Positions 45,169-57,754 of a stretch of 64,000 nucleotides of DNA are shown here, one piece after another (position 1 is the stretch's first letter; every line of letters starts with the position of its first letter). Source of the DNA: Henckelia pumila. Lineage: Eukaryota > Streptophyta > Magnoliopsida > Lamiales > Gesneriaceae. The position numbers were made by a program, and so were the translations under genes. The notes beneath the pieces were generated by a model. It saw only the letters and a list, made by a program, of their open reading frames with translations. It was not told the DNA's origin and did no database searches. Where the stretch lies: assembly GCF_033568475.1 (NCBI RefSeq), contig NC_133120.1:81692151-81756150 (forward strand). Direction: 5' to 3'.

Positions 45169-45646
45169 TGTTAGTTAGTTGACAGAAGCTGGGTTAGTTA
45201 TATAATGTGAGCTATGAAATCGAAGAAAGAGATACAAATCAGAAATTGGAAAAATACACAAGAAAGTACAAACTCTGTGAGACTCTTATTCGAGAGAGAA
45301 AGAGTGATAGACGGAAGAGAAGAAGATAAACAGAGGAAGAACATCAAGCAATACAGATGAATATGAAGATAAGATATTCATTGATTGTATCGTAATTGAT
45401 TTAATTCGAAGCTTTGTAATCTTGAGACTTCTGTGGGTAATCAATAAAAGTTTCTGGGTGTTTCGTCCGTGGATGTAGGTCACTTTGACCGAACCACGTA
45501 TATCGAGCTTTGTTGATTGTTCTTTGCAGTATTGTGTGATCTCATATTGGTGTGGTTCTAGCTTAGATAATCTGTAGTGATTGAATCTTGTGTTATGGAT
45601 TTTCAAGTGATTTCTTGGTCTGCTGTTATTGATTTCATTGTTAACA
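45169..45646 (+). repeat. Putative 5' LTR of the Tnt1-like copia, 478 bp
   Basis: It begins TGTTAGTTAG and ends TTGTTAACA, giving short inverted ends TGTTA/TAACA. AATAAA at 45,443 could serve polyadenylation. Two bases after its end lies TGGCGCCGTCTGTGGG, which looks like a primer-binding site for a tRNA ending in GGCGCCA. No second LTR is available to confirm the borders. Confidence 0.55.
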
Positions 45647-45681
45647 AGTGGCGCCGTCTGTGGGAATCGCATAAAAAAGAA

Positions 45682-47682
45682 ATGGGATCACTGAAGTTCG
45701 ATTCAGAGAAATTCACTGGAAAAAACGATTTTTCTTTGTGGAGAATCAAAATAAGAGCAATACTGATTCAACAAGGTTTGATTGATGCTCTTGAAGGGAA
45801 AGAAGAGAAGTCTGGGGATGAGAAAACTGTCAAGGAAAAGGAGGTTCTGATGAACAAGGCACACAGTACTATAGTATTGTGCCTTGGAAATAAACCACTG
45901 CGTGAGGTGGCCAAGGAGACATCTCCAGCTGCGGTATGGAACAAATTAGAGAACCTCTATATGACAAAATCGTTAGAAAATAGATTATACATGAAGCAAT
46001 CTAGAAAATCTTGATATAAAACTTGAAGATGAGGACCGAGCACTGATATTATTTAATGCACTTCCTAAGTCTTATGAGAATTTCAGAGACGCAATGTTAT
46101 ATGGAAGGGAGCAATCAATAACATTGGAAGAGGTGCAGTCGGCAATACAATCTAAGGAGTTACAGAAGAAACTCAAGATTGCTATAGAATCCAAGGGGGA
46201 TAGTCTGGTTATTCGAGGAAGATCTGAGAAGAGAACAAATGAACAAAGGATCATAGATCTAGATCGAAAAGCCAGACAAGGTTTAAGTGTTTTCATTGTC
46301 ATAAGGAAGGACATTTTAAAAGGGACTGTCCTGATAGGAAATATAAATCTAAAAATGAAGGGGAAGCTGCTGTTGTAGCTGATGGTTATGAGACTGCTGA
46401 AGCACTGAATGTAACTGAGCAAGATCAAATAAACGAGTGGATATTAGACTCGGGATGTTCATTCCATATGTGTCCTAATAAGTCTTGGTTTGAAACCATT
46501 ACAGAATCTGAGGAAGGGGTGGTGTTACTTGATAACAATAAAGCTTGCAAAGTTAAAGGTATTGGGACTATAAGACTAAGGATGCATGATGGAACAAACG
46601 AGATCTTGAAAGAAGTTAGACTGGTACCTGAACTAAAAAGGAACCTGATATCTCTTGGCACCCTGGATTCACTTGGTTATGTGTTCAAATCAGAAAGGGG
46701 TACAATAAAGGTATTGAAAGGGTCCCTGGTGGTCATGAAAGCAATAAAGAAGAATTCTTTATATATATTACTGGGCAACACAGTTATTGGAGGTGCAGAA
46801 GTAGTACAAGAAAGAGTGAACAACACACGACTATGGCATTTAAGACTTGGTCACTTGAGTGAAAGTGGTCTACATGAATTAGCCAAGCAAAATTTATTGG
46901 GTGGTGATAAGATCACTGATCTGGATCTTTGTAAGCATTGTGTATTAGGCAAAGCAAAAAGGGCAAAGTTCAAACAGGCAGTTCATACATCAACTAAACC
47001 ACTGCAGTATGTTCACTCTGATCTTTGGGGTCCATCAAAAACAGAAACAAATGGAGGAGGTAGATATTTCATGTCAATCATAGATGACTTTACAAGAAGA
47101 TTGTGGGTCTATGTCCTAAAAACAAAGGATGAAGCTCTCAGCAAGTTCAAAGACTGGGTTCAGCTAACAGAAACCAAACGAGACATGAAAGTGAAGAACT
47201 TAAGGACAGATAATGGTTTGGAATATTGCTCAGAAGAGTTTGCTCAGTATTGTAAGTCAAGAGGGATCACCAGGCATAGGACAAACCCAAGAACTCCACA
47301 GCAAAACGGATTGGCAGAAAGAATGAATCGAACTTTGCTTGAAAGAGTAAGGTGTATGCTGCTTTATGCTGGTCTTCCAAAGTCTTTTTGGGGTGAGGCA
47401 CTGTCTACAGCATGTTACTTAATAAACAGAAGTCCCTCTAGTGCGATAGACTCAAAGACTCATATGGAATTATGGAGTGGAACACCATCAGATTATTCAA
47501 AGCTCAGGATCTTTGGTTGCTTAGCATATGCTCATATCAAACAAGATAAGCTGAAACCAAGAGCTTTGAGGTGTGTTTTCATAGGGTATCCTGAGGGAGT
47601 CAAAGGGTATAAAGTATGGAACATGGAGCCTACTGGTACAAGATGTTTATGTTGGAATAACGTGTTCAGATCAATTAAGAAT
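45682..47682 (+). pseudogene. Broken Tnt1-like gag-protease-integrase
   Basis: Gag opens at 45,682 (MGSLKFDSEKFTGKNDFSLW) and stays open to 46,014. An internal deletion and stops follow. The next gag part (46,030-46,270; LEDEDRALILFNALPKSYENF, read in pieces) shifts frame again near the zinc knuckle. The CFHC...GHFKRDC knuckle (about 46,285-46,330) is readable only in another frame. Protease (WILDSGCSFHMC) and integrase (LWHLRLGHLSESG, HSDLWGP, IIDDFTRRLWVY, PQQNGLAERMNRTLLER) then read openly to 47,682. The stop codon of the frame is supplied by the first bases of the next repeat. Confidence 0.8.
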
Positions 47683-48642
47683 TGATACCCGGTGCAGCGG
47701 AAGTTTAAAAATTTTATTTTTATATATGGAACGATTCCATATCATGGGTATCAAAACTTTACGATTAAATTATGCAAGTAAAAATAAAATCACAATTAAA
47801 TTTTTACCTCTTCAAGCAACGACTTGATTATGGACACCAACAGAATTTAATCTGCTCTTCTTGTATATCCCGAGAACCGACGGCTTCACGATCAATCTCC
47901 GAAATCAGGTCCACGAACAGAAAACAAAAACCCTCTGATTGATTGCACTAGAAATCAATCAGATGTTTATCGATGAGAATAAACAGATTTGATCTGTCAA
48001 TTCAGAATGTAATTTTTCGTAAAAATCACAAACTGAATTTTCTCAAAAAGGGACAGAGGATTTCGAAAATCCCCTTGAAATAATATGAGTGATTTTCGAA
48101 AATTGCTAGAATGAATTCATCTGATTTTCGAACACTACTAATCTATTTATAGATAATTTCTAGACTAGATTAAGTTATGATTGTATTAGGACTCTAACTC
48201 CTTAGGGCCCACAATCCATAACTTAAGCCCAACAAGCCAAGCCCGTTATTATAGAAATTAATATAAAATTCATCATGACTCCTATTGATAAACCGATTTC
48301 ACCAATGTGCACAGAAACCATTTCTGCACCTTTTAAAGTCAAGATAATTTTTCTGAATCCGAATTCAGTGATTTCCAAAAATGTCCATCCCTATGTCATT
48401 TTAGGAAATTTCACTCCCTTTTAGTTAAGAAGTCCAACTTCTCTTTCATTAAATTTAACTCTTTAAATTTAACTATCTCAACGGGGTTTAGTAATCCATT
48501 ACTTGTGTGACCCTCAATGGTTCAGGGATACAGCTAGCCGTGGGCTCATAACTCCTTGTGACTCGGAACAACAATTTACGACTTGCCCAACGAATCATGG
48601 TAAGAGCGTCTAGCAACATCGCCCCATGATTCCTTAGGTATC
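47683..48642. repeat. Unidentified LTR-like repeat inserted in the copia, truncated on the right
   Basis: It begins TGATACCCGGTGCAGCGG exactly where the copia reading frame stops matching. It runs without coding capacity to the gypsy insertion at 48,643. The TG start and the position fit an LTR, probably of a minus-strand element. Blocks such as TTGTGACTCGGAACAAC look like conserved repeat sequence to me, but I cannot name the family. Confidence 0.45.
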
Positions 48643-50621
48643 TGTGGGGACCCGGGTTGCTAATCTTATCTTAGGGCAATTTATTGTAATTAACAATTAA
48701 ACAAGTACTTAAAAGAATAAAAGAAACAAGAGCTAAAAAAAAAATTTTTTTTTTTAAAGAAGGCAGGGTCTCGCTCGATCGGGGAATATGCTATCAAAAA
48801 TCTGCTGCCAAAGAATGGATAAACAAGTCATAATCTTTTATACATGCTACAAAATCAAATACATGCTATCTTATAACGTCTTACAAGCTTCTAAACATAA
48901 TAAACATAAACTAGCATGTATTCAAGCCATAATATACAAAGTTCTTGTATCACTTCTAGCATGGTTCAACAACATAAAGTACAAGTCGTGCTACTTAAGC
49001 CCGTGTCCTCACTTGCTATGCCTCAATCTCGAGCTATCCTTGTCTTTTCTGACTAGCTCCTGCCCCACCTATTGCCATGCACACATACAAAACAAAGCAA
49101 TAGCCGGATAACTCCGGTGAGAATAAAATCCCAGTATAAACAACTTTAAACGCGAGATAATAAACGTGAATGCAATGCAAATGGCAAAGGAAGGCTATCA
49201 AGCTGATATCAATAAAACTTAGTTCTTTGGGATCCCGAGGAATAAAATAACTATCAAACCACCGATACTCCCATTCGAGGCGGCATCAAGTATTTTAGTC
49301 CTCTGACTTTGGTACAACTATAGTGAGTCTTCTGGCTCTGAACATAAATCCATATTCTGTGCCATGAGTCAAGTTGACTCTAGAAATAAATTTACAGTCC
49401 ATGCCACTCACTACAGCTCTCCAAACGTCATCTGCACTCTAGGCGATGGCTGCCCTCTGTGCTATTAAGGCTGGAGTTCAAGATGAATGCAACATAAGCT
49501 GTATGCATTAAAAGCTATAAAACACATCTTGAAAAACTAAGCATATAAGCAAACAAAGCAGTACAAACAAATAATCACATAAGAAATATAAAGAAACAAG
49601 TATGTGATTGACATGGGAATACTTGAAATGAAAGCTATTTCAAGCGTTCTATCCCATCTGGATTTGCTGTCATTTATACCTTTCTATGTCACGTCTGAAA
49701 GTACTTCAAATCTGCAAGTACATCAATGAAAATTCATATCAAAAGGTTGCTCCACTTCTCAACTCAATCTCAAGTGCAAATGCTAGCAAACCTTGCTTCA
49801 AATCCTTCTCGGTTTGACTCGGAGATCTCGAGTTCGGCAACTTCGATAGAAAGCTGATAAATTACATATCGAATAACTAACAAGATCAGATGCCATTCAA
49901 ACCATGCTTCGTTCAATCAACAATATCAAAGTCTTGACATTTTGCAAATCGACGGCATAACGGCTAAAACCGGCAATCCAAACAATATCCAAATCAATCC
50001 AACAATCCAGATAACTTATAATCTCTAACATATCATCTCATTACCATAAAAATCAGTATCAATCAAACATGGTAGTGTTCGAATTATTCTTCCCAAATTC
50101 ATATAAAATCCGAACGACAGTCTTTTTTCCGAACCGTCTGCGAATACACGATCGGTACAGCTGATATACGCATATATGATAAAATCATAATTTTCCATCT
50201 TTCACATAAAAATAAAATCTGAGATATGTGAATAAAACATGTACCAAATCGAAGGTCTCAAAGCTGTGATCGCAGATATATATTTATCTGGAATTTCTGA
50301 TAACCGGAACGCAAGTTATCGAAGCTTGAACGGGACGAAAATGGAGTTCTTGAAGGTTTGGACGATTCCTCTGTTTCTTTTCCTTTCTAAAATCTGATAT
50401 GCACGTGTATTCAGCTTAATTCAAGTGGAAATTGAGATATATATATCATATTTGCAGTTTAGTCCCTGAACTTTTGACTATTTGCAATTCAGTCCCCGGA
50501 AAAGTGATTTAATTCAATTTCAATCCTTTCCAATTTAAGAATATTAGAATTTAATTCTAAACTCTAAATATTCCCAAATTAAATATTCTCGAATTAAAAT
50601 TAAATAATCCCGGGCCTTACA
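48643..50621 (-). repeat. 3' LTR of the minus-strand gypsy element, 1979 bp
   Basis: It starts TGTGGGGACCCGGG and ends GGGCCTTACA. The first 130 bases (48,643-48,772) match 55,652-55,781 apart from the A/T homopolymer boundary. The open frame at 48,788-49,111 lies within it and is not a gene. Confidence 0.85.
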
Positions 50622-50634
50622 TTTCTCCCCCACT
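50622..50634 (-). promoter_or_regulatory. Polypurine tract of the minus-strand gypsy element
   Basis: The minus strand reads AGTGGGGGAGAAA directly next to the LTR, the expected plus-strand primer. Confidence 0.75.
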
Positions 50635-50833
50635 AAGACATGAGTTCGTCCTCGAAATCACAAGCAAGCTGTATAGACAATCTGTATACACATAAGATAA
50701 TGAAATAGCATAAAACAAAATAAGAACTCACATCAATGAAACAACTCTGGAAATCTCTGTCTCATGTCTGACTCAGTCTCCCAAGTCGCTTCTTCGATGC
50801 CATGTCGACTCCACTGAACTTTGACTAGCTGAA

Positions 50834-52696
50834 TTATTTTGTTTCTGAGCTGTTTGTCTTTGCGATCAAGAATCTGAATAAGCTGCTCAAAATAACTAAG
50901 AGTCTCGTCAAGTTCAGCTTCATCAGGCTGAAGAATATGGGAAGGATCAGGTGATACTTCCGCAGCATAGAGACATGGAATACGTCATGAATACCAGACA
51001 AAGATGGAGGAAGAGCAAGTCGATAAGCAAGATCGCCTATCTTTTCGATAATCTCATATGGACCGATAAAACGTGGAGATAACTTTCCTCTCTTTCCAAA
51101 TCTGACCGTACCTCTAAACGGAGAAATCTTCAAGAAAACTCTGTCTCCCTGATCAAAAGATAGAGGTCGTCGTCTGATATTTGCATACTTTGCTTGTCTA
51201 TCCTGAGCTATTTTCATTCTTTTCTGAATAAGCTTTACTTTCTCTGTCATTTCTCGGATCATATCAGGCCCAACATCAGGAACATCTGAGATATCATCCC
51301 AGTACAACGGTGATCTGCATTTCTTTCCGTACAATGCTTCAAAAGGAGCCATCTCAATGATCGTCTGATAGCTGTTATTATAAGAGAATTCTGCAAGTGG
51401 TAATGAATCTTGCCAACTAGTACCAAAATCTAGTACTACAGCTCTCAACATATCCTCAAGTGTCTGGATAGTCCGCTCTGACTGTCCGTCTGTTTGAGGA
51501 TGATAAGCTGTACTCAGATGCAATTGAGTACCAAGAGCTTGTTGCAAGCTATGCCAAAAGTGTGATGTAAATCTAGGGTCTCGATCTGAAACAATAGATT
51601 TCGGCACACCATGTAATCTTACCACTTCTATGACGTAGATTTCTGCCATCTGATCATGTCTGTACGTCATTCTGTACGGAATAAAACATGCTGATTTCGT
51701 CAAACGATCAATAATCACCCAAATGGCATCGCACCCTCTGGATGAACGTGGTAGCTGTGTAACGAAATCCATGGAAATGTGATCCCATTTCCATTCTGGA
51801 ACTGATAGACTCTGCAATAGACCACCTGGTTTCTTTCTTTCTGCTTTTACCTGTTGGCAATTCAAACATCTGGCTACAAATTCAGTCACATCTGACTTCA
51901 TTTGTTTCCACCAATACTGCATTTTCAAATCATTATACATTTTTCTGCCACCAGGATGAATACTGAATCGACTACTGTGAGCCTCTTTCAATATTTGTTG
52001 TTTCAAAGCTGAAACATCTGGAACAACAAGTCTGTTATTCACATATAACACATTATCAGCACTGACCTGATATTCAGATTGATGTCCAGATCTGACCATA
52101 GCAATTGAATTCTGAATATTCTGATCCTTTTTCTGTGCTTCTTTGATTCGTATCAAAAGTTCTGGCTCAGCTCGTATAGCACAAACACAGATAGGGTGCA
52201 TATCTGTTGAAAATATTAATCCAGAAAGACAACAATCTTCCACCATTTGAGATACACCTATCGTAGACAAGGATAAAGAACATACCTTTCTGCTTAAGGC
52301 GTCCGCAGCTGCATTAGATTTTCCTGGATAATATTTAATCTCGCAATCGAAATCTTTCAATAAATCAAGCCATCTACGCTGTCTCATATTCAATTCTGAT
52401 TGCGAAAACAGATATTTCAAACTTTTGTGATCTGAAAAGATTTCAAACTTCTCACCATAAAGATAATGTCGCCATATCTTCAATGCAAAGACAATAGCGG
52501 CAAGCTCCAGATCATGGATAGGATATCGAGTCTCGTGTGGCTTTAACTGTCTCGAAGCATAAGCGATAACATGACCTCTCTGCATAAGCACACAACCCAG
52601 ACCCTTGTGAGAAGCATCACAATATACAACAAAATCACCTGTACCTGATGGAATCGTCAAGACAGGTGCACTTGTAAGCCTTTTCTTCAACTCCAA
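50834..52696 (-). pseudogene. Gypsy RNase H and integrase, chromodomain lost by frameshift
   Basis: RNase H ([21 protein letters not shown]) is followed by the integrase zinc-binding domain ([20 protein letters not shown]), the catalytic core ([41 protein letters not shown]) and the GPY/F module. After [11 protein letters not shown] the frame shifts by a single missing base near 50,960. The tail of the frame is therefore out of register, and the chromodomain coding (about 50,745-50,955) lies in another frame. Upstream it is separated from the reverse transcriptase by an in-frame TAG at 52,718-52,720. Confidence 0.85.
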
Positions 52697-52720
52697 GAAA
52701 CTAGTTTCACAGGCTTCAGT

Positions 52721-54367
52721 CTAGACATATGGCTTATTCTTCTGAGTCAGTTGCGTAACAGGCTTCGCAATGCTGGAAAAATCTCTGATAAAACGTCTAT
52801 AATAACCTGCCAAGCCCATAAAACTCCGTATTTCTGGCACTGATGTAGGTCTAGGCCAATTCAATACAGCCTCGACCTTGCTTGAATCCACTGAAATCCC
52901 ATCACCTGAAATAATATGCCCAAGAAACACAACTTTCTGCAACCAAAATTCACATTTCGATAACTTAGCATATAATTTCTCATTTCTCAAAGTCTGTAAA
53001 ATGAGTCGGAGATGTTCAGCATGCTCATGTACATTCTTGGAATAGATCAAGATATCATCGATAAAAATAATGACAAAGTCATCCAAATATTTCTGAAATA
53101 CCCGATTCATCAATCCCATAAATACTGCAGGAGCATTGGTTAAACCAAAAGGCATGACGATAAATTCATAATGTCCATACCTTGTTCTAAAAGCAGTTTT
53201 AGGAATATCTTCATCTCGTACTCTCAGTTGATGATATCCAGATCGTAAATCAATCTTCGAATAGATAGCTGAACCCTGTAGCTGATCAAACAAATCATCT
53301 ATTCTAGGCAGTGGATATTTATTCTTGATGGTTACCTTGTTCAATTGACGATAATCAATGCATAAGCGCATGGAACCATCTTTTTTTCGTACAAACAGTA
53401 CCGGAGCACCCCAAGGTGAAACACTCGGTCTAATGTACCCCTTGGCTAACAAATCTTCCAATTGATCCTTCAACTCCTTCAATTCAATAGGTGTCATTCT
53501 GTAAGGAGCCTTGGATATTGGTTGCGTACCTGGCATTAGATCAATACTAAAATCTATATATCGTACTGGAGGTAAACCAGGAATTTCATCAGGAAATACA
53601 TCAGCAAATTCATGCACAACTGGAATATCTGTTACTGCTGGACTGGATTTCAATACATCGACTGCATAAATCAGAAATCCTTTCGCCCCTCTCTGCAATA
53701 AACGGGTCATAGATAACACAGATATCAAAGGAATCTTGGCTCGAGAACCCTTACCGTAGAATTTCCATTCAGATACCATTTCTGGTCTAAATCGAAACAC
53801 TTTCTGGAAACAATCTACAGTTGCTCTGTACTTGGTTAACATGTCGATACCAACAATACAATCGAAATCTGATAATCCAAGTACTATACAATCTATATTA
53901 ATCACATTCCCGTCATATTGCAACGCACAATTTCGAATCATTCGAACAGATATAATACCTTCACCCAACGGTGATGAAATAGAAACAACCGTAGGCAGTG
54001 GCTCAGAAGATAAAGAATGCATCATAACAAATTTTTCAGAGATGAATGTATGAGATGCACCTGTATCTATCAAAACATAGGCAGGATAACCATAAATAAA
54101 GCAGTTACCTGCTATGACATCGTCAGGTGCCGCCTGTGCCTGTTCCTCAGTAAGTGCAAAAACTCGAGCCTGTTGTCTAGGAGGTTGAGTCACAGTCTGG
54201 CTTCCTCCTCCTCTGGTCTGTTGCTGAGGTTGCTGAGGCTGAAATGAATGCACTGATTGCCTTTCGGCCTGAGGTATTGGTCGAGAAGAACTTTCACCTA
54301 TAGCTCTTTGAGGACATACCTTGGCATAGTGACCAGGTTGACGACAAATATTGCAATTACCTGTCAC
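52721..54367 (-). pseudogene. Gypsy zinc knuckle, protease and reverse transcriptase
   Basis: It opens with a CCHC knuckle ([14 protein letters not shown]), then the aspartic protease ([13 protein letters not shown]) and the complete reverse transcriptase core ([53 protein letters not shown]). It ends at a TAG at a position where related polyproteins have Trp. The next segment continues in the same frame, so the stop is probably a point mutation. Confidence 0.85.
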
Positions 54368-54436
54368 ACCCTTGCACTGATCACTTGAATGTTTTCCACC
54401 ACACTTAAAACAGAATGCTCCTGATTCACCAGTTCT

Positions 54437-55323
54437 CTAACCTGCCCCAAACTGTCTCTGTCCACTAGAACTTGAAGAACTACTACCTGGCTTCTTAAAT
54501 TGCTTTCCCTTTGGCCTGAATCTAGAATCCTTTCTGCCACTGCTTCCTCCCTCAAATCTGGGAGATGTTTGCTGAAACTGTGGCGGATTCTGTGGAATGA
54601 AAGCTGATACAGGCTGGGGAAATGGCTGTGGAATGAACGGTGTTCCTCTTTGTCGCAAAATACCTGCTTCGGCTCCCTTAGCTTTGTTCAAGGCATCAGC
54701 AAAAGTATTTGGTCGTCCACTGTTCACCAAGGTAAACACCTCTGGATTAAGGCCATTGATAAACTGATCCGCCATTGCTTCATCAGTAGCTGCTATATGT
54801 GGTGCAAACTTCAAAAGACTTGAAAATTTGGCCACATATTCCTCGATATTCAAATTACCTTGCCTTGATTGGCAAATTCAGCACCCTTATCCTTCCTGTA
54901 GGAGACTGGAAAGAAACGTTGATAGAACTCAGTTTTAAATACAGTCCAGGTGATAATCGTACCTCGTTGTTCCAATGCCCGTTTGGTAGTAATCCACCAA
55001 CTTTTGGCAACTTCATGAAGTTGATGTATTACCAGTCGGATACGACGATCATCTGTATAGTCAAGTGATTCAAATAGTTGTTCTATATCTTCAAGCCAAT
55101 TTTCACAATCAACTGAGTTTTCTGTTCCTTTCAGTTTTGGCGGTTTGAATGACTGAAATCGCTTTAACAAAGTCTCCATTAGAGTAGCAGTAGGATCCAA
55201 CGGGTCAGTAGATGTACTACCCTGTGCATTCTGAGTTTCAACAATTGGCGGTGGTACTTGTAATGGTTCAGCTGGAGGAACCACTAATGGCTGTCTAATG
55301 ACCGGTGCTTTACGGGGAGGCAT
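54437..55323 (-). pseudogene. Gypsy gag, frameshifted
   Basis: The start MPPRKAPVIRQ at 55,323 opens a gag with the core segment CENWLEDIEQLFE and a WW-containing KSWWITTKRALEQRG block. A short indel at about 54,850-54,870 changes frame. The rest (IEEYVAKFSSLLKFAP and a Pro/Gln-rich part) continues to a TAG at 54,437-54,439. A first knuckle (CFKCGGKH) lies just beyond that stop, in frame with the protease segment. Confidence 0.8.
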
Positions 55324-55634
55324 ATCTGATTTTCAAACAGATTAGTGCATAAACAATATAATATGCAGAAATTTATTCCATCCTTCTCTGATAAGCATTC
55401 TCATGAGAATTCAGGTTCTGACTAAGGATATTCTGGAATACAATTGCATATATATAGCATGCAGTAGCAATAAAAGCACATAATCATGCAATCACATAAT
55501 TATTACTATATATAAAGCATGCTAGCAGATAATGCACATAATCAGATATAACATGTACTCTCATGCAATATTAAACAATCAGACAGACTCAAACTACCCC
55601 GCTCATCAACTTCTATCTAAATCCAGAAACTTAT

Positions 55635-55646
55635 GCTCTGATACCA
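55635..55646 (-). promoter_or_regulatory. Primer-binding site of the minus-strand gypsy element
   Basis: The minus strand reads TGGTATCAGAGC five bases inside the 5' LTR, complementary to the initiator Met tRNA 3' end. Confidence 0.9.
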
Positions 55647-55651
55647 CCTAT

Positions 55652-55781
55652 TGTGGGGACCCGGGTTGCTAATCTTATCTTAGGGCAATTTATTGTAATT
55701 AACAATTAAACAAGTACTTAAAAGAATAAAAGAAACAAGAGCTAAAATTTTTTTTTTTTTTTTTAAAGAAGGCAGGGTCTC
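55652..55781 (-). repeat. First 130 bp of the interrupted 5' LTR
   Basis: It matches 48,643-48,772 and stops at GGGTCTC, where the next element's LTR (TGTAACACC) begins. GTCTC (55,777-55,781) is the expected duplication of that insertion. Confidence 0.85.
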
Positions 55782-56874
55782 TGTAACACCCGATATTTTT
55801 AATTACATAAATCCGCCTGCATAATTAGGATATTTAATTATTTAAATTTATGATTTATGGGTTAAATAATTATGTGAATTATTTATGCATGATTTAAGTT
55901 ATTTTTAAGCATTTAACCCATAATTAGTGATTTTTATGATTTTTAGTATTTTTATTATTTAATCGCGTAGACGGGACCGTGGACGGACGAGATGACAACT
56001 TTCTAGCCAAATTATTTTATGAGTCTTTTTAGAGCCTTAAAATATTATTTTGAGTTTTATTATCTCAAAATTTTAAGTATTTAATTTTATTTAATTTTAG
56101 GGGTCATTTTTATCCAAAATTAGTCAAAATATTGACTTTTTAGTATTTTTAAAATTCCCCTAAATTATTATTTCGAGATTTTATTTAGGTGATCAGATTT
56201 TTAAATGTTTATTTAAGAGTTAAGTTGTATTTTAATTATTTTAAAACCTTTTTATTTAATTATTTAACCTATATTCTAATTAACCTAAAATTTAAACCTA
56301 TTCTACCCAAACCCCTTAGCCGATCTTCCCACCCCCATCAGCCGCCACTCTCACAGAAAGTCTTCATCATCTTCGACCTAGCAACCTTCAAGACTCCATA
56401 GCCATTTTTCGAAGGTTCCAAGCAAGCCAAGGCATCCCGTCGTCGCCCCGTCGTCCCGGAAACGTCCTACGCGTGTGCTAATCGTCTTCTACGGTATTAA
56501 GGCATGATTTTCTTCACTTTTTAATCCTATATCAGTGTATGTATGTGTGTGGGTGTGTAGGACCGAGATTCATTATTTTTGACAGCAAGAATTTTCAAAT
56601 CCTTTCTTTATTGCTCTCGGTTTGGCTTCTTGGAGTTCATGCTCACGTTTTTCATGTCCATGGCTAGGTAGGCTGCTGGTCCACGGTTAGAGGGGTTCCT
56701 TGGGGTCCCTAGGGTCGAGTGGTAGGGTCGGACAAGGGCTGGAATGGGCTAGGATTGGCCTGGATCGATCTGAACCATGGCTGCCCATTTTTTTGTCAGT
56801 TTAGGGTTTGGGGAGAATGGCTGCGGCTCGGTGGTTCCTGGCTGCATGGGGGCTGGGGCCTGGTTGGGTTAGGT

Positions 56875-56903
56875 CCGCCCGGACGTGGGCTACGTCCGGG
56901 CGG
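56875..56903 (+). other. Perfect 12-bp GC-rich hairpin in the LTR
   Basis: CCGCCCGGACGT and ACGTCCGGGCGG are exact inverted copies separated by GGGCT. In RNA this would form a very stable stem-loop. It contains CpG sites on both arms. Confidence 0.85.
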
Positions 56904-57680
56904 CAGCGCCCCGGCCAGGGGCGGCCGGAGCCGGCCGGCAGCAGGCCAAGAAGGCCTGCTGCTCTCGGCCGAGAAGAATGGAGAAAGGGGGGGCGATCGG
57001 GCTAGGGTTTCTAGTGGATCCGGGTCGGGTCAAATGGTCCGGGTCGGGTCTAAAATAATATGGGTTAAGTTAGTTGGGTCCGGGTCCGGGTTATTTTAAG
57101 TGGGCTCGGGTATTTTTATTTTTAAGTCTTTAAGTTAATTAGGAATTTAATGGACTAATTAAATTCCCAAAAATTTAATTAGTACCATTTAATTTATTTG
57201 GGTTCCATTAATTTATTTTGGGTTATTTTGTTTATTTTTGGGCTTTTAATAAATTTTATTTAAATTTTTTAAGTTGGCCAGAAATTTTTATGGGTTTGGG
57301 AGCCCATGAAATTTATTGGGCCTGTTAATGGGCTTTTGGGCCCATTGGGCCAGGGACAGTGTTATTGGGCCTAAGTTAGTCTTAATGGGCTTTGGTTGAT
57401 TTATGGGCCAAGTCCTAAGTTAATGGGCTTGCATGTCTAGGGCCAGCAGCTGTATAAATCCATGAGAAAATTGCATGTGTCCTGATTATATATTTAATTA
57501 TTTTTATGCATTTAATTTATTGTAATATTTATATGTTAGTAAGAAAATTAAATTAAATATATATGAAGGACACACCATTTATTTAAGTACATGCATTCAT
57601 GAAATCAATTTTTATGCTATGATTAAATTTGTATGGTTGAGTAAATAAAATATTTTAGGTGGAAATTGAAGTAGTGTGGC

Positions 57681-57754
57681 CATTTATGTATGGGCAGTTT
57701 CTGCCATTTATGTATGGGCAGTTTTCTGCCATTTATGTATGGGTGGTTCGCCAC
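57681..57754 (+). repeat. Three tandem units of 24-25 bp in the LTR
   Basis: CATTTATGTATGGG recurs at 57,681, 57,705 and 57,730. The units are separated by GCAGTTTCTGC-like palindromic spacers. Confidence 0.85.

Larger units (their letters stand above)
45169..47682 (+). mobile_element. Tnt1-like copia retrotransposon, 5' half
   Basis: It comprises an LTR, a primer site, gag, protease and integrase. The sequence is then interrupted at 47,683 by another repeat inside the region between integrase and reverse transcriptase. No reverse transcriptase, RNase H or 3' LTR is present in the window. If the nest is simple, they lie beyond its right edge. Confidence 0.75.
48643..55781 (-). mobile_element. 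Chromovirus-type Ty3/gypsy element with several lesions
   Basis: The left (3') LTR, polypurine tract, integrase, RNase H, reverse transcriptase, protease, gag, primer site and first 130 bp of the right (5') LTR are present. Order RT-RNase H-integrase marks Ty3/gypsy, and remnants of a C-terminal chromodomain mark a chromovirus. Its 5' LTR is interrupted at 55,782 by the next element. GTATC at 48,638-48,642 should be its target duplication. At least four frame lesions are visible. Confidence 0.85.

Noticed and set aside
48788..49111. 107-codon open frame
   Set aside because: It is within the 3' LTR of the minus-strand gypsy element.
56719..57099. 126-codon Gly-rich open frame
   Set aside because: It is a GC-rich part of an LTR. 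The frame is a composition effect.
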